Below are positions 8,541-15,373 of a stretch of 35,414 bases of DNA, piece by piece. The notes beneath the pieces were generated by a model. The model made no database searches, was not told where the DNA came from, and saw nothing but the letters and a program-made list of their open reading frames with translations. Source of the DNA: Anaerolineae bacterium (GTDB taxonomy: Bacteria; Chloroflexota; Anaerolineae; Aggregatilineales; Phototrophicaceae); the NCBI GenBank assembly GCA_022842885.1, contig JALHOR010000053.1, forward strand, positions 1 to 35,414, in the 5' to 3' direction. The position numbers and the translations under genes were made by a program. Each line of letters opens with the position of its first letter. The stretch's first letter is position 1.

Positions 8541-10406
8541 TTACATCGTCATACCCATAAATTTGCGTTTTCCAAAGGCATTCAAATCTGCTTCTAGCTT
8601 GGCAATCATCTGGGCGCTGGATTGCAGCGAGTTCAATTGCTCATCCTGAATGCTGGATTGGGCATCTACCAAGCGCGTGAGAGGAGCGATGGCATCACGT
8701 CGTAATTTCACCCCATATTCGATTTGCTTATCAGCGGCTTTGGTCATTGTCTCAATGTAGTTTTTCTGCAATTGGGATAAGCGATTGGCATGTTGCACCG
8801 CAATCATGCGTCCACGCAATGGTAACCACGCAAACCCCAACAGTGCTGCACACAACAACAAAATCAATCCCAAAAGCCCTACTGGGGCATCATTCCCGGC
8901 ATTGACGGGTCCCCACAACTGAAAAAGGGCAAAAACCAAAATGATGACAATCAGTTCCCACACCGCCAAATACAATAGCGTATTCCGGCGCACACTTTCT
9001 AATTTTTCCGTCTCCAAAATGCGGGCGTCATCTTCAATTTTGTCTAAGTCAATCCGCACCCCGGTAAAGGGTTCACGGTCATACTTAAGCGGCGCTTGAA
9101 TCGTCCCGATGAGTTTTTCCCGCAGCATCAGTGGCAGGTTATTGACCTCTTTTTGCCCATATTTCACGAGGTCATCAATATCCTGCATATCCTGACCTTC
9201 TAGGCGCGGCGGTAGTTTATCGGCAATGACGGATAATTCATCCAGCGGGTCAAATACTTTGTGGTTCTTGAAGGTCATGCCGACTACAGAGGGAGTATTG
9301 GCACGACGGAACAAGCGTGCCAAGCCCGTGAGTTCGCCCACACCGCTGACCAATGACCGCAGGGCTTTGTTGAATAAAAAGATTTCTTTCAGTGCGGCAT
9401 TGCTGCGGTCTATGACGGCACCAAACCGATATTCAATCTCTTTAATCGTGTCAGCGACGGCTTTGGTTTGTTCCCGTTTTTGATAGTCCAACTGGCGTTC
9501 GACATTATCGGTGATGCTGCGATAACTATCAAACGTGGATTGGTTCGCCCGTACAGCTTCCAGCGCGTTTTTATGCACATTCTGGACGATTTGTAGGGGG
9601 GTCTGTAATTTCTGGCGTAGGCGGTCAGCATCGCCCAAACTTTTTTCGATATAGGCTTCGATTTGGTTTAGACCGCTGGCTTGCCATGCTGCCTCATCGC
9701 GGCTGCCATCAGGCTGATAAGCCGCGATAGCTTGCCGGGCTGAAACCATCCAGATATCGGTTACAAAACCCAATTTATCACGGCTTTGCTCTAAAACATA
9801 ATCGCGCACGGTGCTTTTTTCTTCGTCGGAGAGCAAATCCACTTGATTGATGACAATGATGATTTTTTTGCCGTATTCTTTAAAAATTTGCAAATATTCG
9901 AGGTTGCTTTGGGTCATGGCACGGGTTGCCAACATGACCAGCATGACCACATCGCAGCGATGTAAAAATTTGCGCGTGGTGTCTTCATGCACTTTGAGGA
10001 TGGATTCTAACCCCGGTGTATCTACAAAACTGACGCGGCGCAGCATCGGTGATGGATAAAAGACCGTATCGGCTTCACCTGCCGAATTCATGCGTTGTGC
10101 CTCATCCCCATACCGCAAGATGTTGATGCGGTCAGTGGTAGGTGTCGGTCCAATCGGGAGTAAATCGGTCTTGCCGAGCAGAGCATTCAATATACTAGAC
10201 TTGCCTGAACTGAAGGGTCCCACAAAGACCATCAAAAAGGGATGGTCGGCATGGAACAGCGCATCACGCACTTGGGCGATACGTTCATCTCCCAATTTTT
10301 CAATCTTCGGCAACACAGTCAACATCCCAGTAATCAGGTCGTGTTGGCGCTGCCGGATTGCTTCATAATCTTGAATCAATTTTGCTTCGGTAGTCGCTTC
10401 AGCCAA
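8541..10406 (-). CDS. Bacterial dynamin-like GTPase (first of a tandem pair)
   Basis: This 621-residue protein has G1 GPFSSGKSS (63-71), G2 TPTTD (88-92), G3 DTPG (129-132) and G4 NQVD (187-190), then an extended helical region. Two strongly hydrophobic helices near residues 470-535 (LAVWELIVIILVFALFQLWG and LLGLILLLCAALLGFAWLP) would anchor it in the membrane. A C-terminal helical segment completes the stalk. The start codon is TTG at 10406-10404, supported by GGTGGAG five bases upstream; no in-frame ATG lies close to the G domain start. It is the upstream gene of the pair and its organisation differs enough from the second GTPase (longer middle region, different anchor) to suggest specialised, non-redundant partners. 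Confidence 0.85.
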   Translation of the reverse strand: MAEATTEAKLIQDYEAIRQRQHDLITGMLTVLPKIEKLGDERIAQVRDALFHADHPFLMVFVGPFSSGKSSILNALLGKTDLLPIGPTPTTDRINILRYGDEAQRMNSAGEADTVFYPSPMLRRVSFVDTPGLESILKVHEDTTRKFLHRCDVVMLVMLATRAMTQSNLEYLQIFKEYGKKIIIVINQVDLLSDEEKSTVRDYVLEQSRDKLGFVTDIWMVSARQAIAAYQPDGSRDEAAWQASGLNQIEAYIEKSLGDADRLRQKLQTPLQIVQNVHKNALEAVRANQSTFDSYRSITDNVERQLDYQKREQTKAVADTIKEIEYRFGAVIDRSNAALKEIFLFNKALRSLVSGVGELTGLARLFRRANTPSVVGMTFKNHKVFDPLDELSVIADKLPPRLEGQDMQDIDDLVKYGQKEVNNLPLMLREKLIGTIQAPLKYDREPFTGVRIDLDKIEDDARILETEKLESVRRNTLLYLAVWELIVIILVFALFQLWGPVNAGNDAPVGLLGLILLLCAALLGFAWLPLRGRMIAVQHANRLSQLQKNYIETMTKAADKQIEYGVKLRRDAIAPLTRLVDAQSSIQDEQLNSLQSSAQMIAKLEADLNAFGKRKFMGMTM

Positions 10407-10420
10407 AGTTGCTCCACCTA
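10407..10420 (-). promoter_or_regulatory. Ribosome binding site that fixes a TTG start
   Basis: On the minus strand GGTGGAG precedes TTG (10406-10404) by five bases. This near-ideal Shine-Dalgarno is the reason for accepting a TTG start for the first dynamin-like gene. Confidence 0.65.
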
Positions 10421-10482
10421 TTCCCTGAAATTAAACGTGGCACAAACACAACTTGCGATTGCATTTGCATTGTCTAACAATC

Positions 10483-10511
10483 AGCATAACTCGGATTGCG
10501 GTAGCAGACAA
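10483..10511 (-). promoter_or_regulatory. Candidate promoter of the dynamin-like unit
   Basis: On the minus strand TTGTCT (10511-10506) and TATGCT (10488-10483) are 17 bases apart, each matching consensus at four of six positions. It is placed about 75 bases before the TTG start. Confidence 0.35.
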
Positions 10512-10571
10512 TACTGGATATATTGACTCTGTTGTAAGTCTTCATCACCTGCTAAAACACTCTCTATCCTA

Positions 10572-10580
10572 TGATAAAAT
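10572..10580 (+). promoter_or_regulatory. Extended -10 promoter for the cyclase gene
   Basis: TGATAAAAT lies 40 bases upstream of the cyclase ATG in the divergent gap. No clear -35 hexamer is present. Confidence 0.4.
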
Positions 10581-10620
10581 TACGTATTTTTACCCGGTGG
10601 GTTGCTAGGAACAGTGTCTT

Positions 10621-12633
10621 ATGCCCGATACCACAACACGCAAAGAACGCCAACTTCAGTTGTTGATTGCCCTAGATGAGGCGCGGGATTCGCTTAAAGA
10701 TAATCATGACCCCCTAGCGATGTTTCAGGCAATCGTAGACCTTTTGCAGTCCCGATTTGCTGCCGATGCTTGCGCGGTTTTTATCACGGAAGATACCACC
10801 GAAGATACGGAATTAATTATTGCTGTGGGGATTGATGAAGCGGTGGTGCTGCCATTGTGCAAAATAGCACTGATTTATACCTTGCCACATGTACTGCCCG
10901 ATACGCCTTGGATGTATAGTTTGGGCTTGTCTGTGGTCATAGATAGTGAACAGCATGTAACGGGTAGTATCGTCATGGGGCGCAAAGATACCCCCTTTGT
11001 CGAAGAAGATATTCAACTGCTGATGTTGGCTGAAAGCCAGATTGATTCGGCAATTGTGCAAGCGCGGAGTATTTGGCGTTTAGCAGAGCGCAACCGTGAA
11101 TTGGAAGCTATCTATCAGATTGACCGCCTGCGCGATGAAGCCCGCGATGAGGCTGGTTTGCTCAATAATTTTACGGGCGTTATGGTTGAACATTTTCGCG
11201 CCGAGTTGTGTTTGCTTATCCTCAGCCATATTGATACAGGCGAATTAATCACGCGCGGCTTGGTAGATAAGTTGACCTTAACGGTTGAACAATTACAAGC
11301 CATCGCCGAAAGTACCCGCAAATTGGAGCGAGTTGGGCAATTACCGAGTTCTGTAGACAATTTGGCATTATTGTCTGCCCCTTTGATTGTTTCTGGGATA
11401 CGTTTGGGAGCAGTTGTGGTAGGGCGGCGGCGGCAGTTCCGGTTTAATGATATTCGCTTGATGAAAAGTATTATTGCCCAAATAGATACGGCGATTGCCA
11501 AAAGCCGCACGGAACAGCAATTGGCGCAGCGCACCCGCGAACTGGAAGCCATTTATCGCATAGACCATATCCGTGACCAAGAAACGGATTTTGATTTGAT
11601 GCTGCAACGGGTTCTCACGGAATTATGTGATGCTGTCAACAGCGAAACTGGTTACTTGATTCTATATAATGCGGATAAAGAACAGCCGTTGGAAATCAAA
11701 GCCTCGACCCGCGAAACGATTTTTACGCGGGGCGATTACCGGGATTTGGTCATCACCATTTCGCGCCAAGCATTGGATAAAGGCAGTGTCATCTCGCAAA
11801 ATTATGATAATGGTGCTGTGCGCTCCATTATTGCAACGCCTTTGATTTTGAATGATACGATTATTGGTGTTTTTGGCGCTGTGAATAATCGGCAATCGTC
11901 CAGTTTTAATGCCGAAGATGAACGTATGTTGACGGCGATTACGAGTCAAGTGGATACTGCTGTCTTTGAACGTTTAGAACGCCGCCGAATGCGGGCATTG
12001 CTGAGTCGCTCTGTAGACCCCAAAGTGCTAGAAAAATTGCTGCAAAAAGCCCACGATTCGTTGCTCACAGGTGAGCGTGTGATTCTTAGCGTATTATTTG
12101 CTGATTTACGTGGCTCAACCGAATGGGCAGAACGCACTCACCCCGAAGAATTGGTATCCCTGCTGAACACCTTTTTAGGCTTGATGACGGATGTCATCTT
12201 CAAACATGGTGGCACATTGGACAAGTTTGTAGGCGATGAAGTTATTGCCCTGTATGGCACGCCTCTCCCAATGGAACGACACGCTTATTTCGCTGCCAAA
12301 ACGGCGCTGGAAATGCAAGTTGTGCATGAAAAAATTCGGACGGAATTAGCCCGACAGGGACGCGAAATTCCGCCAATGGGCATTGGGATTGCGTCTGGTG
12401 AAGTCATCGCCGGAGAATTTGGTCCACCGATTCGCACTGATTTTACCGCGATGGGGCGCGTGATGAATTTGGGGTCGCGGTTATGTGGTGCCGCGCCGGG
12501 TGGTAAAATTGTCATCAGTGAAGTCACACGCAATTTCTTAGGGGATGATGCTACTGTGCTGCGGCTTGACCCCATTACCCCTAAAGGTATCGCCCAACCG
12601 GTGAATGTGTTTGAGTTGCTTGGGGTGGAGTAG
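10621..12633 (+). CDS. Triple-GAF class IIIb adenylate/guanylate cyclase
   Basis: This soluble 670-residue sensor makes a cyclic nucleotide. Three GAF-like domains (about 15-155, 170-300 and 315-455) precede a class III cyclase domain (about 485-665). The catalytic set looks complete: metal Asp in FADLRGS (near 495) and VGDEV (near 539), Lys in LDKFVGD, and the transition-state Asn and Arg in VMNLGSRL. Thr replaces the adenine-binding Asp in DFTAMG, which marks class IIIb (the bicarbonate-responsive CyaC/sAC type) and suggests cAMP rather than cGMP. The linkers after GAF1 and GAF2 share RELEAIY.ID..RD, so a GAF-linker unit was duplicated. No membrane segment is seen. AGGA lies ten bases before ATG. 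The stop is one base from the HicA start. Confidence 0.9.
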   Translation: MPDTTTRKERQLQLLIALDEARDSLKDNHDPLAMFQAIVDLLQSRFAADACAVFITEDTTEDTELIIAVGIDEAVVLPLCKIALIYTLPHVLPDTPWMYSLGLSVVIDSEQHVTGSIVMGRKDTPFVEEDIQLLMLAESQIDSAIVQARSIWRLAERNRELEAIYQIDRLRDEARDEAGLLNNFTGVMVEHFRAELCLLILSHIDTGELITRGLVDKLTLTVEQLQAIAESTRKLERVGQLPSSVDNLALLSAPLIVSGIRLGAVVVGRRRQFRFNDIRLMKSIIAQIDTAIAKSRTEQQLAQRTRELEAIYRIDHIRDQETDFDLMLQRVLTELCDAVNSETGYLILYNADKEQPLEIKASTRETIFTRGDYRDLVITISRQALDKGSVISQNYDNGAVRSIIATPLILNDTIIGVFGAVNNRQSSSFNAEDERMLTAITSQVDTAVFERLERRRMRALLSRSVDPKVLEKLLQKAHDSLLTGERVILSVLFADLRGSTEWAERTHPEELVSLLNTFLGLMTDVIFKHGGTLDKFVGDEVIALYGTPLPMERHAYFAAKTALEMQVVHEKIRTELARQGREIPPMGIGIASGEVIAGEFGPPIRTDFTAMGRVMNLGSRLCGAAPGGKIVISEVTRNFLGDDATVLRLDPITPKGIAQPVNVFELLGVE

Positions 12634-12634
12634 A

Positions 12635-12883
12635 ATGCCGCGCTCAATGAAAGTGAGAGAGATTGTTAGGCTCATCGAGGATGATGGTTGGTATTTAGTG
12701 CGAACAAAGGGAAGTCATCGCCAATTCAAGCATGATACTAAATCAGGTTTGGTAACTATAGCAGGAAAACCATCTCAGACATTGCATCCAAAAACTGTAA
12801 ACAGTATATTATTACAAGCTGGATTGAAAAATATGGATACTATGTCTGAGTCAGAAGATGAGGATGTATCAGGAGAAGAATAA
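12635..12883 (+). CDS. hicA: HicA-like mRNA interferase toxin
   Basis: HicA toxins cleave mRNA through a double-stranded-RNA-binding fold with an active-site His. The 82-residue protein has the signature MKVREIVRLIEDDGW, RTKGSHRQFKH (catalytic His in GSH) and LHPKTVNSILLQAGL. The start ATG 12635 is supported by GGTGGAG four bases upstream, which overlaps the end of the cyclase gene; ATG 12647 (MKVRE) is the alternative and is where many homologues start. The last 16 residues are an acidic tail (SESEDEDVSGEE) beyond the usual HicA end. Codon use differs from the neighbours: AGA, AGG and other AT-rich codons are common, suggesting acquisition by transfer. HicB follows with a one-base overlap. 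Confidence 0.88.
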   Translation: MPRSMKVREIVRLIEDDGWYLVRTKGSHRQFKHDTKSGLVTIAGKPSQTLHPKTVNSILLQAGLKNMDTMSESEDEDVSGEE

Positions 12884-13092
12884 TGCGTTATGCGATCATT
12901 ATTGAAGGTGCAGAAGGGGAATATTCTGCCTATGCACCGGATTTGCCGGGATGTGTTGCCGCCGGGGAAACGTTAGACGAGGTTTTGCAAGAGATAACAG
13001 AGGCAATACGGTTTCATATTGAGGGTTTGCAATTGGAAGGGTATCCTGTTCCCCCACCATCTACACTTGTTGATTATATTGAAGTTGCCTGA
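12883..13092 (+). CDS. hicB: HicB-like antitoxin, short form
   Basis: HicB neutralises HicA. The 69-residue protein is a degenerate RNase H-like HicB domain: YAIIIEGAEGEYSAYAPDLPGC, GETLDEVLQEITEAIRFHIEGL and a C-terminal VDYIEVA. No helix-turn-helix or ribbon-helix-helix DNA-binding domain follows, so it is the short HicB type that usually cannot by itself autoregulate through DNA. ATG 12883 shares its first base with the HicA stop (TAATG) and has AGGAG seven bases upstream, so expression is coupled. Toxin first, antitoxin second is the usual hicAB order. Confidence 0.88.
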   Translation: MRYAIIIEGAEGEYSAYAPDLPGCVAAGETLDEVLQEITEAIRFHIEGLQLEGYPVPPPSTLVDYIEVA

Positions 13093-13120
13093 TTTACTTT
13101 TTGCAATATAGGACACTTTT

Positions 13121-14365
13121 GTGACTTTCAATCATTCAATCCACTATCATCACAATACATTACACATTGATTCTATCCCGGTTGCCGACATCGTGCGGGA
13201 AGTGGGAACACCCGTTTATATTTACAGTCTCAAACGGGCGCTGGAAAATTATGAGCGCATCAAAAATGCTTTTGCTGATTTTGATGCTCATGTTCATTAC
13301 AGCGCCAAAGCCAATGCCAATCTCGCCATCTTGCGGGCGCTGATTCAAGCCGGGGCAGGCATAGATGCGGTGAGTGCGGGCGAAATTCACCGTGCCATCA
13401 CTGCGGGGGCAAAACCAGAAAATATTGTTTTTGCAGGCGTGGGCAAATCCCCTACAGAAATTGCGTATGCTGTTTCGCAGAATGTAGGGTGGTTTAATGT
13501 GGAGAATGTCGCCGAGTTGCAGTATATCCAAACGGCTGCCGAACAATATCAGCGGGAGCAAATTAATATTGCACTGCGCTTAAATCCTGAAGTGACTGCC
13601 AGCACGCACCCGTATATTGCTACTGGGCATGGGGGTGCAAAATTTGGGCTGACTGCCGATGTGATTGGTGGCATCCTTGCCCGGCAAACAGACTATCCGC
13701 GCCTGAAATTTGCTGGGCTGCATGTGCATATTGGTAGTCAATTAGGCGATACAACTGCCACCCAGACCGCCGTGCAGAAAGCATTGGATATGATTGCCCC
13801 ATATCCGGCGATTCGCACGTTGAATATCGGCGGTGGCTTCCCGGCGGCATACCAAACTGGGCAAACTTTGCCCGCAGTGGCGGAATTTGCTGCGGCGCTC
13901 AAACCTATAGTTAAAGATTATACACTGCTGCTAGAACCGGGACGCTCGATTATTGCTGATGCAGGGATTCTCATCACGCAAATCTTGTATGTCAAACAGC
14001 AGGCAGCGCAGACTTTTTATATTGTAGATGCCAGCATGACTGAGTTGGTGCGTCCGGCATTATATAAAGCCACACATGAAATTGTACCGGTTATCGGGCA
14101 TGAAGCTGAAAAAAATGCGGCACAAATTGTTGGTCCTGTTTGCGAAACTTCGGATGTTTTGGGGCGTGATGTGCTGCTGCCGACCTTGCAAACGGGTGAT
14201 TTGTTGGCGATTCTGACCGCCGGGGCGTATGGTATGGTGATGTCTAGCAATTACAATGCTCGCCCACGTCCGGCAGAAGTCGTGGTTAATCCAGATGGCA
14301 GCACTTGGCAGATAGTACGCCAGCGTGAAACTTGGGATGACTTGCTGCGCTCGGAGTTAGGTTAA
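13121..14365 (+). CDS. lysA: Diaminopimelate decarboxylase
   Basis: This PLP enzyme converts meso-diaminopimelate to L-lysine, the last step of lysine synthesis. The 414-residue protein shows the PLP lysine in HYSAKANANL (K63), HVHIGSQ, the phosphate loop NIGGGFP, EPGRSIIADAG, the substrate-site Cys region CETSDVLGRD and the C-terminal GAYGMVMSSNYNARPRP. CETSD rather than CESGD is a mild variation. The start is GTG 13121 with AGGA seven to eight bases upstream. It begins 28 bases after hicB on the same strand, so it may be read from the cyclase promoter as well. The end overlaps the convergent GNAT gene by a few bases. Confidence 0.94.
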   Translation: MTFNHSIHYHHNTLHIDSIPVADIVREVGTPVYIYSLKRALENYERIKNAFADFDAHVHYSAKANANLAILRALIQAGAGIDAVSAGEIHRAITAGAKPENIVFAGVGKSPTEIAYAVSQNVGWFNVENVAELQYIQTAAEQYQREQINIALRLNPEVTASTHPYIATGHGGAKFGLTADVIGGILARQTDYPRLKFAGLHVHIGSQLGDTTATQTAVQKALDMIAPYPAIRTLNIGGGFPAAYQTGQTLPAVAEFAAALKPIVKDYTLLLEPGRSIIADAGILITQILYVKQQAAQTFYIVDASMTELVRPALYKATHEIVPVIGHEAEKNAAQIVGPVCETSDVLGRDVLLPTLQTGDLLAILTAGAYGMVMSSNYNARPRPAEVVVNPDGSTWQIVRQRETWDDLLRSELG

Positions 14366-14841
14366 TCGTCATCGGTACTGGCACGCATTCGCAGCATCAC
14401 TTCTTCGCCTTGCACCGACCGCCAGAAAGCGATGCCAGCCCTATTTTTTGAGGCAACATACCATTCAAAATGATAAATATCCCGCGCCCGAAACCACGCT
14501 TTCAGAGCATTAACTAAGGCTTTGCCGATGCCTTTATCACGATATTCTGGCAGCACAAAAATATCTGCCAGAAAACCAGCGCGTTCTTCCGCGAACATTT
14601 CCGGCAGCAAATCCACAATCACGCCCATCACATAGCCCATCACTTGCCCATCATCATCGGCAACAAAAACGCGAGTATGCGTATCATCAAGACTGTCACG
14701 CACGCGGTAAGCATAACGCTCTGCCCCATCCGGGGCGGCAATCGGCATTCGGTCATCTAATTGGCGATGATATTCTACCAGTTGTACCCATAACTGCCCG
14801 ATAGCGGCTGCGTCTTGTGATGTTGCTGCGCGTATTATCAT
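14362..14841 (-). CDS. GNAT-family N-acetyltransferase
   Basis: This 159-residue protein starts MIIRAATSQDAAAIGQLW, the usual first strand and helix of the GNAT fold. The acetyl-CoA pyrophosphate loop is YRDKGIGKAL, preceded by the beta4 strand LADIFVLPE. Substrate cannot be assigned. I chose ATG 14841 because it overlaps the stop of the upstream GNAT gene as ATGA, which implies translational coupling; ATG 14853 would add four residues. With the next gene it forms a two-gene GNAT unit on the minus strand. Confidence 0.82.
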   Translation of the reverse strand: MIIRAATSQDAAAIGQLWVQLVEYHRQLDDRMPIAAPDGAERYAYRVRDSLDDTHTRVFVADDDGQVMGYVMGVIVDLLPEMFAEERAGFLADIFVLPEYRDKGIGKALVNALKAWFRARDIYHFEWYVASKNRAGIAFWRSVQGEEVMLRMRASTDDD

Positions 14842-15320
14842 AATGCCATCCAAAAAATTTCATCATTATTTTTTGCGCCCATGCCCCGCCAAAATGCCTG
14901 CTCAACGACCGAGGATGTTGAAACGCTAATGTGTAATTGAGTAATGTGCTGTTCTGCCAAGCTGTTTTTCAGCGCCTCTAGCAAGTGGCGTCCTGTTCCA
15001 TGTTGGATATGGGGCGTATGAATATCAATCACAAAAGTCGTGACTTGGGCAATCTGTTCTGGCAGCAGCCCCGCCGCATTGGGCAAGACAGTTGCTGCTA
15101 TTGCCCCGACAATCTCAGTGCCTAAAATGCTGGTGAGAAAGATGGTGTTGGGCTGTTGTAAGGTTTCTTGCATGCCTAGTTCCCATTTTTTGCGAGCCTC
15201 TGGTGCTAAACGAATGCGTGGATTCATCTGTTGTAACAGCACCATCTGGTCATACCAAAACTCAGACAAAATGGGAATATCGGCTAACAAGGTGGCACGC
15301 ACAATCACAGCAGGGGACAT
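14838..15320 (-). CDS. GNAT-like acetyltransferase, first of an overlapping pair
   Basis: This 160-residue protein begins VIVRATLLADIPILSEFW, the GNAT N-terminal pattern, and has a beta4-like strand VTTFVIDIHTP. The acetyl-CoA loop region reads HIQHGTGRHLLEAL, a looser version of Q/RxxGxG/A, so binding may be weaker or the protein diverged. The C-terminal SSVVEQAFWRGMGAK matches the usual AxxFYxxxGF region. The substrate is unknown. It diverges from the large membrane protein gene with 53 bases between starts, and overlaps its downstream GNAT gene by four bases. Confidence 0.72.
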   Translation of the reverse strand: MSPAVIVRATLLADIPILSEFWYDQMVLLQQMNPRIRLAPEARKKWELGMQETLQQPNTIFLTSILGTEIVGAIAATVLPNAAGLLPEQIAQVTTFVIDIHTPHIQHGTGRHLLEALKNSLAEQHITQLHISVSTSSVVEQAFWRGMGAKNNDEIFWMAL

Positions 15321-15327
15321 GGCAATG

Positions 15328-15336
15328 TGTTACACT
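15328..15336 (+). promoter_or_regulatory. Extended -10 promoter for the 773-residue membrane protein
   Basis: TGTTACACT lies 38 bases before the ATG at 15374, in the short gap to the divergent GNAT gene. There is no clear -35. Confidence 0.4.
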
Positions 15337-15373
15337 TACACTCAACTATCATCATTACTCTGTTAATCATACC

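Noticed and set aside
6157..10406. MgtC-like gene as third member of the dynamin-like unit
   Set aside because: A perfect 13-base-pair hairpin and about 100 bases separate it from the GTPase gene, so shared transcription is doubtful; kept as neighbours only.
11115..11552. 145-codon open frame on the minus strand
   Set aside because: It is antisense to the GAF region of the cyclase and has no recognisable motif.
13160..13561. 133-codon open frame on the minus strand
   Set aside because: It is antisense to lysA and shows no recognisable protein features.
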